In this document: positions 17,260 to 26,151 of the stretch, in pieces
Layout of the letters: each line of letters starts with the position of its first letter
How positions within the stretch are numbered: the first letter of the stretch is position 1
Source of the DNA: Paenibacillus sinensis
GTDB taxonomy: Bacteria > Bacillota > Bacilli > Paenibacillales > Paenibacillaceae
Reading direction: 5' to 3'
NCBI RefSeq assembly: GCF_019904155.1
Contig: NZ_JAHCMB010000128.1
Location: forward strand, 205,188 to 269,187
Length of the DNA stretch: 64,000 nucleotides
Notes under the pieces: generated by a model
Seen by the model: the letters and a program-made list of their open reading frames with translations, nothing else
Database searches by the model: none
Told to the model about the DNA's origin: nothing
Translations under genes and position numbers: made by a program

Positions 17260-18249
17260 ATGGCTATTTTGGTAACAGGCGGAGCGGGTTATATCGGCTC
17301 CCATACGGTAGCGGAACTGCTTGAACGAGGCGAAGATGTGGTGGTGCTGGACAATCTGGTGACCGGTCACCGCGAATCCCTTCTGGGAGGCAGGCTGTAC
17401 GTGGGCGATCTTCGCGACAAGGAACTGCTTGCCAAGCTGTTCGCCGAGAACGACATCGACGCGGTCATTCATTTCGCGGCCAGCTCGCTGGTTGGCGAGA
17501 GCATGAAGGACCCGGTCAAATACTACGACAACAATGTGTACGGCACTCAGTGTCTGCTCGAAGGCATGCAGAAGGCTGGCGTGAACAAAATCGTCTTCTC
17601 GTCGACAGCGGCCACTTACGGGGAACCGGAGAAGGTGCCGATTGAAGAAACGGACCGCACACAGCCTTCCAATGTATATGGGGAGACGAAGCTGACGATG
17701 GAGCGGATGATGTCCTGGTTCGATAAGGTGCTGGGCATCAAATATGTGGCGCTTCGCTATTTCAACGCCGCAGGCGCCCATGCAAGCGGCAAGATCGGCG
17801 AAGACCACCGTCCCGAAAGCCATCTGATTCCGCTAGTGCTCCAGACTGCCCTGAAGCAGCGCGAGAGCATCGCGGTCTTCGGCGAAGACTATCCGACGGA
17901 AGACGGCACTTGCATCCGGGATTACATCCATGTGAGCGATCTGGCTGACGCGCATGTGCGGGCCGTGAACTATCTGCGCGGCGGCAACAGCAGCAACTTC
18001 TTTAACCTGGGCAACGGCACAGGCTTCTCCGTCAAAGAGGTAATCGAGACGGCGAAGGAAGTCACCGGACTCGAAATTCCGGTCGTCATTCAGGAACGCC
18101 GCGCCGGCGATCCCGCTGTGCTCGTAGCCTCCTCGGAGAAAGCCCGCACGGTTCTGGGCTGGAATCCGGCCCGCGCCGATCTGAAGGACATTATCCAGAG
18201 CGCCTGGAGCTGGCATTCCTCCCATCCGCAGGGTTACGGCGAAGCATGA
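17260..18249 (+). CDS. galE: UDP-glucose 4-epimerase
   Basis: A 329-residue extended short-chain dehydrogenase that interconverts UDP-glucose and UDP-galactose using bound NAD. The N-terminal GGAGYIG (residues 7-13), the VLDNLVTGH strand with the NAD-ribose Asp, the S-S-T-A-A-T-Y substrate motif and the catalytic YGETK (Tyr140, Lys144) are all visible, as is the FNAAGAH segment. Length is standard. The ATG at 17260 follows a GGAAGGAG-type site. galT follows after 49 bp, so these two form a Leloir operon; no galK is in the window. The gene also supports UDP-galactose supply for exopolysaccharide. Confidence 0.95.
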   Translation: MAILVTGGAGYIGSHTVAELLERGEDVVVLDNLVTGHRESLLGGRLYVGDLRDKELLAKLFAENDIDAVIHFAASSLVGESMKDPVKYYDNNVYGTQCLLEGMQKAGVNKIVFSSTAATYGEPEKVPIEETDRTQPSNVYGETKLTMERMMSWFDKVLGIKYVALRYFNAAGAHASGKIGEDHRPESHLIPLVLQTALKQRESIAVFGEDYPTEDGTCIRDYIHVSDLADAHVRAVNYLRGGNSSNFFNLGNGTGFSVKEVIETAKEVTGLEIPVVIQERRAGDPAVLVASSEKARTVLGWNPARADLKDIIQSAWSWHSSHPQGYGEA

Positions 18250-18298
18250 ATTTGACGGCTCTCTAGCGGAGCCTTCCATACCGAAGGAGAACAACGCA

Positions 18299-19882
18299 AT
18301 GACTAACGAACGGAACAGAACAGAAGGGGCTGAGCGCGCCCTTATTGCGATCGATCAACTCGTGCTCTTCGCCTCCCGCCGGCGGCTCATCGAGCCGGCA
18401 GACACCGACTACGGCCGCAACCGGCTGCTGGAGCAGTTCGGCTTCAGCGAGCCTTATGACGGCGAACCGGATCTGACGGAGCTTGAGGGACCTCAAGCTC
18501 CGCTGGACGCCCTTATCGATTACGGCGTCGAAATCGGGCTGATCCCGGAGAACACCGACACGTACCGGGACCTCCTGGACGCGAAAATCATGGGCCAGCT
18601 TATGGCCCGTCCCTCGGAGATCAACCGGGAGTTCGTCACGCTGGCGGAGACAGAAGGCATTGCCGCCGCGACGGACCGTTTCTACCAGCTCAGCATCGAC
18701 TCCAACTATATCCGGATGGACCGCATCTCCAAAAATGTCTACTGGCTGCAGCCTTCGTCTTATGGCGATCTGGAGATGACGATCAACCTGTCCAAGCCGG
18801 AGAAGAATCCGAAGGAAATCGCGATGGCCCGGCTGCTTCCGCCTCCGGTCTATCCGAAATGCCTGCTCTGCCGGGAGAACATCGGCTACGCCGGACGTCT
18901 GAATCACCCGGCTCGCCAGAATCTGCGGGCGATTCCGCTCACGCTGAACAAGGAGAAGTGGTTCTTCCAGTACTCGCCTTATGTGTACTACAACGAGCAT
19001 TGCATCGTGTTCCATCACGATCATGTGCCGATGAAGCTGACCAAGGATACCTTAAAGCGTCTCCTGGCGTTTGTGGGCGATTTCCCGCATTATTTCATCG
19101 GCTCGAATGCCGACCTGCCGATCGTCGGCGGATCGATTCTGACGCATGACCATTTTCAGGGCGGCCGCCATACCTTCGCACTTCAGAAGGCGCCGATTGA
19201 GCAGTCGTTCACCCATCCGTCTTATCCGGGCGTATCCCTCGGGATGGTGAACTGGCCAATGTCCGTTGTGCGGCTTCAGGGCGAAGACCAGGCCGTGCTG
19301 CTGGAATGCGCGAACGACCTGTACGAAGCCTGGAAGGGATACAGCGACCCCTCCGCCGATGTTTTGGCTTTCAGCGAAGAGAACGGCGAGCGTGTGCCGC
19401 ATAACACGGTTACGCCAATCGTCCGCCGGAGCGCAAGCGGCGGCTATGAGGCGGACCTGGTGCTCCGCAACAACCGTACAAGCGAGGAGCATCCGGAGGG
19501 CATCTTCCATCCGCACCGCGAAATGCACCATATCAAGAAAGAGAACATCGGCCTCATCGAGGTTATGGGTCTTGCCATCCTGCCGGGACGTCTTAAGGAC
19601 GAGCTTGATGACATTGCCAGCATTCTGGTGGGCAACGCAGAAGAGCTTCAAGCGGTTCGTGCTTCGGCTGATCACCGCCTTGCCCAGCATGCCCACTGGA
19701 TCGGCCAGCTGGTGGAACGCTTCGGCACCTCGCTTGACCGTGAAGAGGCGATCGGCATCCTGCGCAACGAAGTTGGCCTTAAATTCGCACAGATTCTGGA
19801 GCATGCGGGAGTCTACAAGGTTACACCGGAAGGCCGTGCGGCTTTCCGCGCGTTCCTCAAGAGCTTCGGCACGGTTCAATAA
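18299..19882 (+). CDS. galT: UDP-glucose--hexose-1-phosphate uridylyltransferase (Firmicute long type)
   Basis: A 527-residue enzyme of the GalT class found in Gram-positive bacteria, which is much longer than and diverged from the ~350-residue E. coli type. It exchanges UMP between UDP-glucose and galactose 1-phosphate. Features include MNRTE-type start region, the metal-site-like CLLCRENIGYAGR segment, the NEHCIVFHHDHVPM stretch and HDHFQGGRH, which contains the histidines expected at the nucleotidyl-transfer site. The C-terminal half continues with LGMVNWPMSVVRL and HREMHHIKKENIGLIEVMG. The ATG at 18299 has AAGGAGAA 8 nt upstream. It is co-transcribed with galE and ended by a strong terminator. 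Confidence 0.93.
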   Translation: MTNERNRTEGAERALIAIDQLVLFASRRRLIEPADTDYGRNRLLEQFGFSEPYDGEPDLTELEGPQAPLDALIDYGVEIGLIPENTDTYRDLLDAKIMGQLMARPSEINREFVTLAETEGIAAATDRFYQLSIDSNYIRMDRISKNVYWLQPSSYGDLEMTINLSKPEKNPKEIAMARLLPPPVYPKCLLCRENIGYAGRLNHPARQNLRAIPLTLNKEKWFFQYSPYVYYNEHCIVFHHDHVPMKLTKDTLKRLLAFVGDFPHYFIGSNADLPIVGGSILTHDHFQGGRHTFALQKAPIEQSFTHPSYPGVSLGMVNWPMSVVRLQGEDQAVLLECANDLYEAWKGYSDPSADVLAFSEENGERVPHNTVTPIVRRSASGGYEADLVLRNNRTSEEHPEGIFHPHREMHHIKKENIGLIEVMGLAILPGRLKDELDDIASILVGNAEELQAVRASADHRLAQHAHWIGQLVERFGTSLDREEAIGILRNEVGLKFAQILEHAGVYKVTPEGRAAFRAFLKSFGTVQ

Positions 19883-19946
19883 CAGAACCAGGCAGCTGGT
19901 CTTGATCTTGCCAACAGCCCCGACTCTCACAGATCGGGAACTTGCA

Positions 19947-19988
19947 GTCGGCGGTTTCTCCGAAAGGAGAGGCCGCCGGCTTTTTTTT
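19947..19988 (+). terminator. Rho-independent terminator of galET
   Basis: GTCGGCGG...CTCC pairs with GGAG...CCGCCGGC around a GAAA tetraloop and is followed by eight T residues. Confidence 0.93.
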
Positions 19989-20002
19989 AACGAAGAGCAA
20001 AT

Positions 20003-20031
20003 TTGAATGTGCAAAATGGGTAGATTATAAT
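20003..20031 (+). promoter_or_regulatory. Sigma-A promoter for the iron-type alcohol dehydrogenase gene
   Basis: TTGAAT (20003-20008), a 17-bp spacer and a perfect TATAAT (20026-20031), followed by a ~50-nt leader to the ATG at 20087. Confidence 0.75.
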
Positions 20032-20086
20032 AGATTTCGCGTCATCCGGGACAAACCCGGAACAATACGGTTAGGAGGCACAGCCT

Positions 20087-21250
20087 ATGCGCAATTTTCA
20101 ATTTTACAACCCGACCAAGCTGATCTTCGGCAAAGGCACACTCGAAGCGCTGAAGACGGAGGTTCCCCGCTACGGAAAGAATGTGCTTCTTCTCTACGGC
20201 GGCGGCAGCATCAAGCGAAACGGTCTGTACGATAAAGTGGTTGCCATTCTGAAAGGCGTCGGCGCGAACATCACCGAGCTGCCCGGCGTTGAGCCGAACC
20301 CCCGCTTGTCTACCGTACATAAAGGGGTCGATCTCTGCCGGAACGAGAACATCGATCTGATTCTGGCGGTTGGCGGCGGCAGCGTGCTTGACTGTGGCAA
20401 GGCCATCGCCGTCGGCGCGAAGTATGAAGGCGATATGTGGGATTTCGTGGAGCGCAAGGCGGCTCCCCAGGATGCGCTGCCGCTCGGCACGATTCTGACG
20501 ATGGCGGCTACCGGCTCCGAGATGAACAACGGCTCGGTTATCACGAATGAGCAGACCGAGGAGAAGATGGGCTGGGGCAGCCCGCACTCCTATCCGGTCT
20601 TCTCCATTCTGGACCCGGAGCATACGTTCTCGGTGCCGCGCGACCAGACGGTGTACGGCGTCGTGGACATGATGACCCATGTGCTGGAGCATTACTTCCA
20701 CAACGATCCGAATACACCGGTTCAGGACCGCTTCTGCGAATCGCTCCTGATCACCATGATGGAGGCCGGCTCGAAGCTGGTCGAAGACCTGGAGAATTAT
20801 GAGCTGCGGGAGACGATTCTGTACTGCGGAACCATGGCGCTGAACGGCATGGTAAGCATGGGCTTCGCGGGCGACTGGGCAACGCATAATATCGAGCACG
20901 CTGTATCAGCCGTGTACGATATTCCGCATGGCGGCGGCCTGGCCATTCTGTTCCCGCAGTGGATGAAGTATAATCTGGAGACCAATCCGGAGCGGTTCAA
21001 GCAGTTTGCAGTCCGCGTGTTCGGCGTGGACCCTTCCGGCAAGAGCGCAAGCGAAGCCGGGCAGGAAGGCATCGATGCCTTGCGGAAATTCTGGGACTCC
21101 ATCGGGGCGCCGAGCCGGCTGGGGGATTATGATATCGACGACAGCCGGATTGATGAAATGGCGGAGAAGGCGGTTCGCTTCGGCCCCTTCGGCAACTTCC
21201 GCAAGCTGGATCGCGAGGACACCGTGGAAATTTATAAAATGTCGCTGTAA
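20087..21250 (+). CDS. Iron-containing alcohol dehydrogenase (NADH-dependent butanol dehydrogenase/YugJ type)
   Basis: A 387-residue group III dehydrogenase. The N-terminal NAD-binding part has [16 protein letters not shown] and [15 protein letters not shown]. The C-terminal metal-binding part includes [26 protein letters not shown] and the [17 protein letters not shown] stretch that supplies the metal histidines. It resembles B. subtilis YugJ/YugK and clostridial BdhA, which reduce aldehydes to alcohols with NAD(P)H. The ATG at 20087 has TAGGAGG 8-9 nt upstream. It is monocistronic, with a good promoter and a hairpin after the stop. The physiological substrate is uncertain; fermentative aldehyde disposal is the usual role. 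Confidence 0.9.
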   Translation: MRNFQFYNPTKLIFGKGTLEALKTEVPRYGKNVLLLYGGGSIKRNGLYDKVVAILKGVGANITELPGVEPNPRLSTVHKGVDLCRNENIDLILAVGGGSVLDCGKAIAVGAKYEGDMWDFVERKAAPQDALPLGTILTMAATGSEMNNGSVITNEQTEEKMGWGSPHSYPVFSILDPEHTFSVPRDQTVYGVVDMMTHVLEHYFHNDPNTPVQDRFCESLLITMMEAGSKLVEDLENYELRETILYCGTMALNGMVSMGFAGDWATHNIEHAVSAVYDIPHGGGLAILFPQWMKYNLETNPERFKQFAVRVFGVDPSGKSASEAGQEGIDALRKFWDSIGAPSRLGDYDIDDSRIDEMAEKAVRFGPFGNFRKLDREDTVEIYKMSL

Positions 21251-21277
21251 ACCGCGGCATAACAGTGTGAAATGCAG

Positions 21278-21309
21278 GAAGGGCGCGGCGAGAGGCTGCG
21301 CTCTTCTTT
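21278..21309 (+). terminator. Terminator-like hairpin after the alcohol dehydrogenase gene
   Basis: A 12-bp stem with two G-U pairs, GAAGGGCGCGGC (21278-21289) with GCTGCGCTCTTC (21295-21306), is followed by TTTG. The short T run makes it moderate. Confidence 0.55.
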
Positions 21310-21339
21310 GTATGCAATCCGGCAATAAATCCAGTTTTT

Positions 21340-21366
21340 TGAAACCAATCCGCCTGCATATACGTA
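21340..21366 (+). promoter_or_regulatory. Sigma-W-like ECF promoter for nfeD-floT
   Basis: TGAAAC (21340-21345) and CGTA (21363-21366) are separated by 17 bp, close to the Bacillus sigma-W pattern of TGAAAC, about 16 bp, CGTA. The B. subtilis homologues yuaF-floT are known sigma-W targets, so context and sequence agree. The first gene starts 40 bp downstream. Confidence 0.65.
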
Positions 21367-21405
21367 ATAATAGTGAAGGATTAGTCTGGCCGGGAGGAAA
21401 AGATT

Positions 21406-21942
21406 ATGGAGACTCTTTACTTAAGCTGCCTTTCGCTTGGCATTTTGTTCGCTCTCGTGACGCTGCTCGCGGGCGACTGGATCGGGCATGCGCTGGGAGG
21501 AATGCTCGACTTTCTGTCTGTGGACGTCATCAGTCCGACCGTTCTGGCGGCTGGCGTCACGGTGTTCGGCGGTGCGGGCATCCTGCTGACCCGGTATACG
21601 GGACTCGCCGGAGGGCCTGTCCTCGTGCTCTCCCTGATGGTTGCCGTCCTGCTCAGCGGCGCCGTGTACATAGGCGTGGTGAAGCCGATGGAGCGCAGCG
21701 AAATGTCGACAGGCTTCTCCATGCAGGAGCTTCCCGGCCGGATCGGCGAAATTACCGTCCCGGTTCCGGCACTTGGCTACGGGGAGGTTATGGTCAAGTT
21801 CGGCGCATCGAATACCCTTCATACCGCCGCCAGCTTTGACCGGCATCCACTTCCAACGGGGGCCAAAGCGGTCATCGTGGAAGTGAAAGACGGTGTTGCC
21901 CTTGTATCCGCACTAGATGAACGAAGAGGAGAGGATTTGTAA
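21406..21942 (+). CDS. NfeD-like membrane protein (YuaF type), flotillin partner
   Basis: A 178-residue membrane protein. Three hydrophobic segments lie at about residues 5-25, 43-63 and 67-90, followed by a small OB-fold-like soluble domain (about 105-178; PGRIGEITVPVPALGYGEVMVKF). This is the architecture of the short NfeD/YuaF proteins that accompany flotillins in membrane microdomains and help resist cell-wall stress. The ATG at 21406 has GGGAGGA 8 nt upstream. Its stop codon overlaps the floT start by one base (TAATG), so translation is coupled. A sigma-W-like promoter precedes it. Confidence 0.85.
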   Translation: METLYLSCLSLGILFALVTLLAGDWIGHALGGMLDFLSVDVISPTVLAAGVTVFGGAGILLTRYTGLAGGPVLVLSLMVAVLLSGAVYIGVVKPMERSEMSTGFSMQELPGRIGEITVPVPALGYGEVMVKFGASNTLHTAASFDRHPLPTGAKAVIVEVKDGVALVSALDERRGEDL

Positions 21943-23498
21943 TGTACGGACTACCCGACTATCTGCTGATTCCCGCTGTGGTTATCGCCGTCCTGATTGT
22001 GCTCGGGATTGCGTTCTGGGCCCGGTACAAAACCGTCGGTCCCGATGAGGCCATGATCGTTACCGGCTCTTTTCTCGGATCAAGCCACATCTCTGATGAC
22101 GGCTCCGGGCGAAAAATCAAAATCGTTCGTGGTGGAGGCGCTTTCATTCTGCCTGTGTTCCAGAAGGCCGAATTCATGTCGCTGCTCTCCCACAAGCTGG
22201 ACGTTACGACGCCGGAGGTGTATACGGAGCAGGGCGTACCCGTCATAGCGGACGGCGTAGCCATCATCAAGGTGGGCAGCTCCGTCGAAGACGTGGCGAC
22301 GGCCGCCGAGCAGTTCATGGGCAAGCCGATCGAATCGCTGAAGGCCGAGGCCCAGGAGGTGCTGGAAGGCCATCTGCGGGCGATCCTCGGCACGATGACC
22401 GTGGAGGAAGTGTACCGCAACCGCGACCGGTTCGCGCAGGAGGTGCAGGGAGTGGCTGCCCGGGATTTGAAGAAGATGGGGCTGCAGATCGTCTCCTTCA
22501 CCATCAAGGATGTCCGCGACAAGCATGGTTACCTCGAAGCGCTCGGCAAGCCGCGGATTGCGGCGGTGAAGCGGGATGCCGAGATCGCGGAAGCCGAGGC
22601 GCTGCGGGATGCGCGAATCCAGAAGGCGAGCGCCGAGGAGCAGGGGCAGAAGGCCGAGCTGCTGCGCGATACGAATATCGCGGAAGCGTCACGCGATAAC
22701 CAGCTGAAGATCGCCGGGTTCAAACGCGATCAGGATACGGCCAAGGCGGAAGCCGACCAGGCGTACCATATCCAGGAGGCGCGGGCCAAGCAGACGGCTG
22801 TCGAAGAACAGATGAAGGTCGAGCTTGTGCGTAAAATGCGGGAGATTGACCTGCAGGAGAAGGAAATTCTGATCCGGGAGAAGCAGTATGACGCAGAAGT
22901 GAAGAAGAAGGCGGAGGCTGACCGTTACGCAGTAGAGCAGGCGGCGGAAGCCGAACGGGTGCGGAAGATGCGCGAGGCAGACGCGGTGCAGTACAGCATC
23001 GAGACTCAGGCGAAGGCTACGGCGGAGCAGAAGCGTCTGGAAGGTCAGGCGATGGCGGATGCCGAGCGGGCTAAGGGTACAGCCGAAGCGGAAGTAATCC
23101 GGCTGAGAGGCTTGGCCGAGGCGGAGGCCAAGGAGAAGCTGGCCGAGGCGTTCCAGAAGTTCGGCGAGGCCGCGGTGCTGGACATCATCGTGAAGATGCT
23201 GCCCGAGCTGGCCGGCAAGATCGCCCAGCCGCTGTCGTCCATCGACAAGCTGACGGTTGTAGATACGGGCAACGGAGAAGGGGCAGCCCGTGTCAGCAAT
23301 TATGTGACCGGGCTGATGGCCACGGCTCCGGAGATGCTGAAGAGCGTGTCGGGTATCGATGTGGAGCAGATCATCAAGGGCTTGACCAAAAGCAAGAGCA
23401 AGAGCAGAGAGGCGGAGCCGACTGGCGCCCAGCTTTCTCTTGCTGCGAAACCGCAAACCCAGCAGCCGGAAAACCTGGAACCAGAAAGCCAGGAATAG
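21942..23498 (+). CDS. floT: Flotillin-like protein
   Basis: A 518-residue flotillin of the B. subtilis FloT (YuaG) type. One N-terminal membrane hairpin or anchor (residues 4-27) is followed by a SPFH/PHB domain (about 30-220; VTTPEVYTEQGVPVIADGVAIIKV) and a long Ala/Glu-rich coiled coil (about 220-420; repeated EAEA and KAEAD heptads). A C-terminal oligomerisation part then ends in a Pro/Glu/Gln tail. Flotillins scaffold functional membrane microdomains that affect signalling, secretion and cell-wall synthesis. The ATG overlaps the nfeD-like stop codon, with GAGGAGAGG upstream. The terminator after it is strong. The assignment is supported by the gene pair and the domain order. Confidence 0.92.
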   Translation: MYGLPDYLLIPAVVIAVLIVLGIAFWARYKTVGPDEAMIVTGSFLGSSHISDDGSGRKIKIVRGGGAFILPVFQKAEFMSLLSHKLDVTTPEVYTEQGVPVIADGVAIIKVGSSVEDVATAAEQFMGKPIESLKAEAQEVLEGHLRAILGTMTVEEVYRNRDRFAQEVQGVAARDLKKMGLQIVSFTIKDVRDKHGYLEALGKPRIAAVKRDAEIAEAEALRDARIQKASAEEQGQKAELLRDTNIAEASRDNQLKIAGFKRDQDTAKAEADQAYHIQEARAKQTAVEEQMKVELVRKMREIDLQEKEILIREKQYDAEVKKKAEADRYAVEQAAEAERVRKMREADAVQYSIETQAKATAEQKRLEGQAMADAERAKGTAEAEVIRLRGLAEAEAKEKLAEAFQKFGEAAVLDIIVKMLPELAGKIAQPLSSIDKLTVVDTGNGEGAARVSNYVTGLMATAPEMLKSVSGIDVEQIIKGLTKSKSKSREAEPTGAQLSLAAKPQTQQPENLEPESQE

Positions 23499-23573
23499 GA
23501 GAGCCGGGAGTAGATCATATTTTCAGGCGATCCATCACGTTCCATCACGAAACGGTTCATTTCATCCGTAAGC

Positions 23574-23609
23574 CGCCGCGCGGGGCACAAGCCCTGCGCG
23601 GCGTTTTTT
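23574..23609 (+). terminator. Rho-independent terminator of nfeD-floT
   Basis: CGCCGCGCGGGGC pairs with GCCCTGCGCGGCG around an ACAA loop and is followed by six T residues. It lies in the convergent gap before the AraC regulator on the minus strand. Confidence 0.88.
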
Positions 23610-23652
23610 ATGGGCAAGACCGGCTTCGCTGCACTTCCGCATATCTCCTCCG

Positions 23653-24480
23653 TTAATCCATCAGCAATCCGGACCGCTTCAAGTATTTGGTCGGCGTCAC
23701 AGCGCTGAACTCCTTGAATTCCTTGATGAAATGGTTCTGATCGAAATAGCCCAGCTCCATAATCCCGTCTAGCGTCTCGGCTCCGTGAGGCTTCTCCAGG
23801 GCGTTCAGCACATGCTGAAAACGGATGATTCTGCTGAACAGCTTGGGCGATACTCCGATGTAACGTTCGAAGGTTTTATGCATGTACCGCGTGGAATAAC
23901 CCGTATCCGCAGCGAGATCGCCGATGGGCACAGTTCCTTTGCCTCCGATGATTTTTTCGGTCAAATATTCCACCAGTGCCGGCGTGTCAAGCTTGCTGCT
24001 GTAATGCTCCGTGTAGAACGCTTCGAAGGCGCGGATGCGTTCGCTGAAACTGCTCTGGGCAGCAACCGCCTCAAGCAATCTGTCCGCGTGCGGAAGAACA
24101 TCCTGCAGGGGGATTTCATTCTCGGTAAATTCGCTGACCGGATATTTGAGGAACCGCTCCGCATACCCCGGCAGAAACCGGATGGCGAAATAATCGCAGT
24201 CCGGTCTGACGAAGATCCCCTGTCTCCGCCGAACAATGCTGCCGCAAATATTGGCCGAGGGTTGTTGCGGATAGCAGCAGATTACAATATCCAGGCAGCC
24301 GTCGGGCAGAATGAACATGCTGTCGATATGCCCGGCATCCAGATGAAATCCGAAATATTGAATGCCTTCGCTTAACAAGGAAGGGGTAGATTCAATGAAT
24401 TCTGTGTAGGTAGGCAGCGACTTTTTGAAGGAAGGCTGAAACGGAAGGTATTTGAAGCGTTGCCCCGGGGCCGGAGTCAT
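23653..24480 (-). CDS. AraC family transcriptional regulator, divergent from the GST/ABC operon
   Basis: A 275-residue protein. The N-terminal ~150 residues have the look of the DUF6597-type sensor (FILPDGCLDIVICC, RRRQGIFVRPDCDYFAIRFLPG). The C-terminal AraC DNA-binding domain contains IGDLAADTGYSTRYMHKTFERYIG and LDGIMELGYFDQNHFIKEFKEF. Proteins of this build often control stress or detoxification genes. The ATG at 24480 has AAGGAGG 8 nt upstream, and a TTGACA promoter lies in the shared 213-bp region. Its divergent position next to the nine-gene operon starting at 24694 makes it the best candidate regulator of that operon; that link is inferred from position only. Confidence 0.88.
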   Translation of the reverse strand: MTPAPGQRFKYLPFQPSFKKSLPTYTEFIESTPSLLSEGIQYFGFHLDAGHIDSMFILPDGCLDIVICCYPQQPSANICGSIVRRRQGIFVRPDCDYFAIRFLPGYAERFLKYPVSEFTENEIPLQDVLPHADRLLEAVAAQSSFSERIRAFEAFYTEHYSSKLDTPALVEYLTEKIIGGKGTVPIGDLAADTGYSTRYMHKTFERYIGVSPKLFSRIIRFQHVLNALEKPHGAETLDGIMELGYFDQNHFIKEFKEFSAVTPTKYLKRSGLLMD

Positions 24481-24534
24481 AAGAAACGACCTCCTTTTTT
24501 GTTTAATCCGATATAATTCATCTGATTAATATTG

Positions 24535-24564
24535 ATTAAATCGCTAGATCGCTTTTGCTGTCAA
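24535..24564 (-). promoter_or_regulatory. Promoter for the AraC regulator gene
   Basis: On the minus strand a perfect TTGACA (24559-24564) and TTTAAT (24535-24540) are spaced 18 bp. No equally good promoter is visible for the divergent operon, which may therefore need activation. Confidence 0.6.
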
Positions 24565-24693
24565 TAACTTTTTGCTCTCCGCTTTCCTGTCCTGTTCTGA
24601 TTTTTACTATATTTCATCCCAGTTTCGAAGTAGAATCTGGTAAAAAGTAAAACACATCAGATTACTATGAATTTGAAAAAGGAGGATCATCCA

Positions 24694-25650
24694 ATGACCA
24701 CTGTACAGAACGCCGCCTCCGAATTTACGCGCGAGGTCGGCAGCGGCGGCGCTTTTGTCCGCCAGACCAACCGGTTCGTTACAGCTTTCGGAACAGGTGT
24801 CGGTGAGCTTCCTCCGGAACCCGGTCGCTACCGGCTGCTGTGGGCGCCGATCTGCCCCTGGGCGCACAGGGCGATTATCGTAAGAGCTGTGCTGGGACTT
24901 GAGGATGCAATCAGCGTAGGCACGGCCAACCCGGTGCGTACGGAGCAAGGATGGGAGTTCTCGCTTGACAAGGATGGCGTCGATCCCGTGCTGGGCATCC
25001 GCTTTTTACCCGAGATTTACAAGGAGACGGACCCCGATTACCAAGGGCGTGCAACCGTGCCGACTGTTGTGGACTTAACTACCCGAAAGGTCGTCAACAA
25101 CAATTATTTCAGACTGACGAATGATCTGGAAACAGCCTGGTCGCCATTTCACAAAGAAGGGGCCCCCGATCTGTACCCGGCTGAGCTTCGGGAGGAGATC
25201 GACGCTCTGAACGATATTCTGTTCCATGAGGTGAACAACGGCGTGTACAAGGCGGGCTTCGCCCGGTCCCAGGAGGCTTATGAACAGGCGTATGATACGG
25301 TGTTCACCCGGCTCGATGACCTGGAGAAGCGGTTGGCTGGACAGCGATATTTGTTCGGAAGCTCCATCACGGATTCGGATGTCCGGCTCTATGTGACGCT
25401 GGCCCGCTTCGACATCGCCTACTACTCGGTCTTTCGGACGAACCGCAACCGGCTGATCGACTTCCCGAATTTATGGGCCTACGCCCGTGATTTGTATCAG
25501 ACGCCCGGATTCGGAGATACCACGGATTTCGATGCGATCAAAAAAGGCTATCACCTTGGCGACATCGCCAGCAACCCTCTGCGCATTCTGCCCAAAGGTC
25601 CGGACCTCTCCCTGTGGACGTCGGCCCACGGGCGCGAGCGACTGAGCTGA
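24694..25650 (+). CDS. Xi-class glutathione S-transferase-like protein, paralogue 1 (glutathionyl-hydroquinone reductase family)
   Basis: A 318-residue protein of the YqjG/ECM4 family. The thioredoxin-fold N-terminal domain has the Xi-class catalytic motif CPWAHR with Cys54, preceded by GRYRLLW. The all-helical C-terminal domain carries NNDYF-like NNNYFRLTNDLE, SQEAYEQAYDTVF and DSDVRLYVTLARFD. Characterised members use glutathione to reduce glutathionyl-quinones or dehalogenated intermediates. Bacillales are expected to use bacillithiol instead, so the cofactor is open. The ATG at 24694 has AAGGAGG 8 nt upstream; an earlier in-frame ATG at 24667 would place that site inside the gene. It is first in a nine-gene operon and about two-thirds identical by eye to two later paralogues. 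Confidence 0.9.
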   Translation: MTTVQNAASEFTREVGSGGAFVRQTNRFVTAFGTGVGELPPEPGRYRLLWAPICPWAHRAIIVRAVLGLEDAISVGTANPVRTEQGWEFSLDKDGVDPVLGIRFLPEIYKETDPDYQGRATVPTVVDLTTRKVVNNNYFRLTNDLETAWSPFHKEGAPDLYPAELREEIDALNDILFHEVNNGVYKAGFARSQEAYEQAYDTVFTRLDDLEKRLAGQRYLFGSSITDSDVRLYVTLARFDIAYYSVFRTNRNRLIDFPNLWAYARDLYQTPGFGDTTDFDAIKKGYHLGDIASNPLRILPKGPDLSLWTSAHGRERLS

Positions 25651-25668
25651 CAGAAAGGCTGGCATGAG

Positions 25669-26097
25669 ATGAACATTGAGATTCGTAACAGCTGTCTGAA
25701 CACGAACTGGGAGAGGGTCGCGGAGCTGATGTCCCATTTCGGACTGTCGAATGCGGCGGCGGATGTGCACAAGGAGGCATTCGAGCACAGCTATGCCACG
25801 ACTTTTCTCTATGACGGGGACCGGGATCGGCTGATCGGCTTTGGCAGAGCTGTCTCTGACGGCGTTCTGCAGGCTGCCATTTACAATATCGCCCTCGACC
25901 CCGATTATCACGGACATGGCCTGGGCCGCCTGATTATTGACGATCTGCTGACTGCGGTCCGGCATTGCAATGTGATTCTGTACACGCATCCCGACAAAGT
26001 GAGCTTCTACCGTCATCTTGGCTTCCGGAGGATGAAGACCGGCATGGCCTTGTATCTGGATGAGAGCAAGGTAGACGAGATGGGATTTATCGAATAG
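25669..26097 (+). CDS. GNAT family N-acetyltransferase
   Basis: A 142-residue single-domain GNAT. The acetyl-CoA-binding motif A is visible as YNIALDPDYHGHGLGRLIIDDLL, where the H-G-H-G-L-G loop replaces the usual Q/R-x-x-G-x-G/A. A late FYRHLGFRRM gives motif B. GNATs transfer acetyl groups to amines of small molecules or proteins. It lies 18 bp after paralogue 1 and 54 bp before paralogue 2, which places it between glutathione-transferase-like genes. An amine or thiol-conjugate acetylation step, as in mercapturate formation, is conceivable but unproven. GAAAGG lies about 10 nt before the ATG. Confidence 0.85.
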   Translation: MNIEIRNSCLNTNWERVAELMSHFGLSNAAADVHKEAFEHSYATTFLYDGDRDRLIGFGRAVSDGVLQAAIYNIALDPDYHGHGLGRLIIDDLLTAVRHCNVILYTHPDKVSFYRHLGFRRMKTGMALYLDESKVDEMGFIE

Positions 26098-26151
26098 CAC
26101 GCAGCGCAGCAATAGCAATAGGCGCAGTTAAGCAGCAAAGGAGGCGATGAA

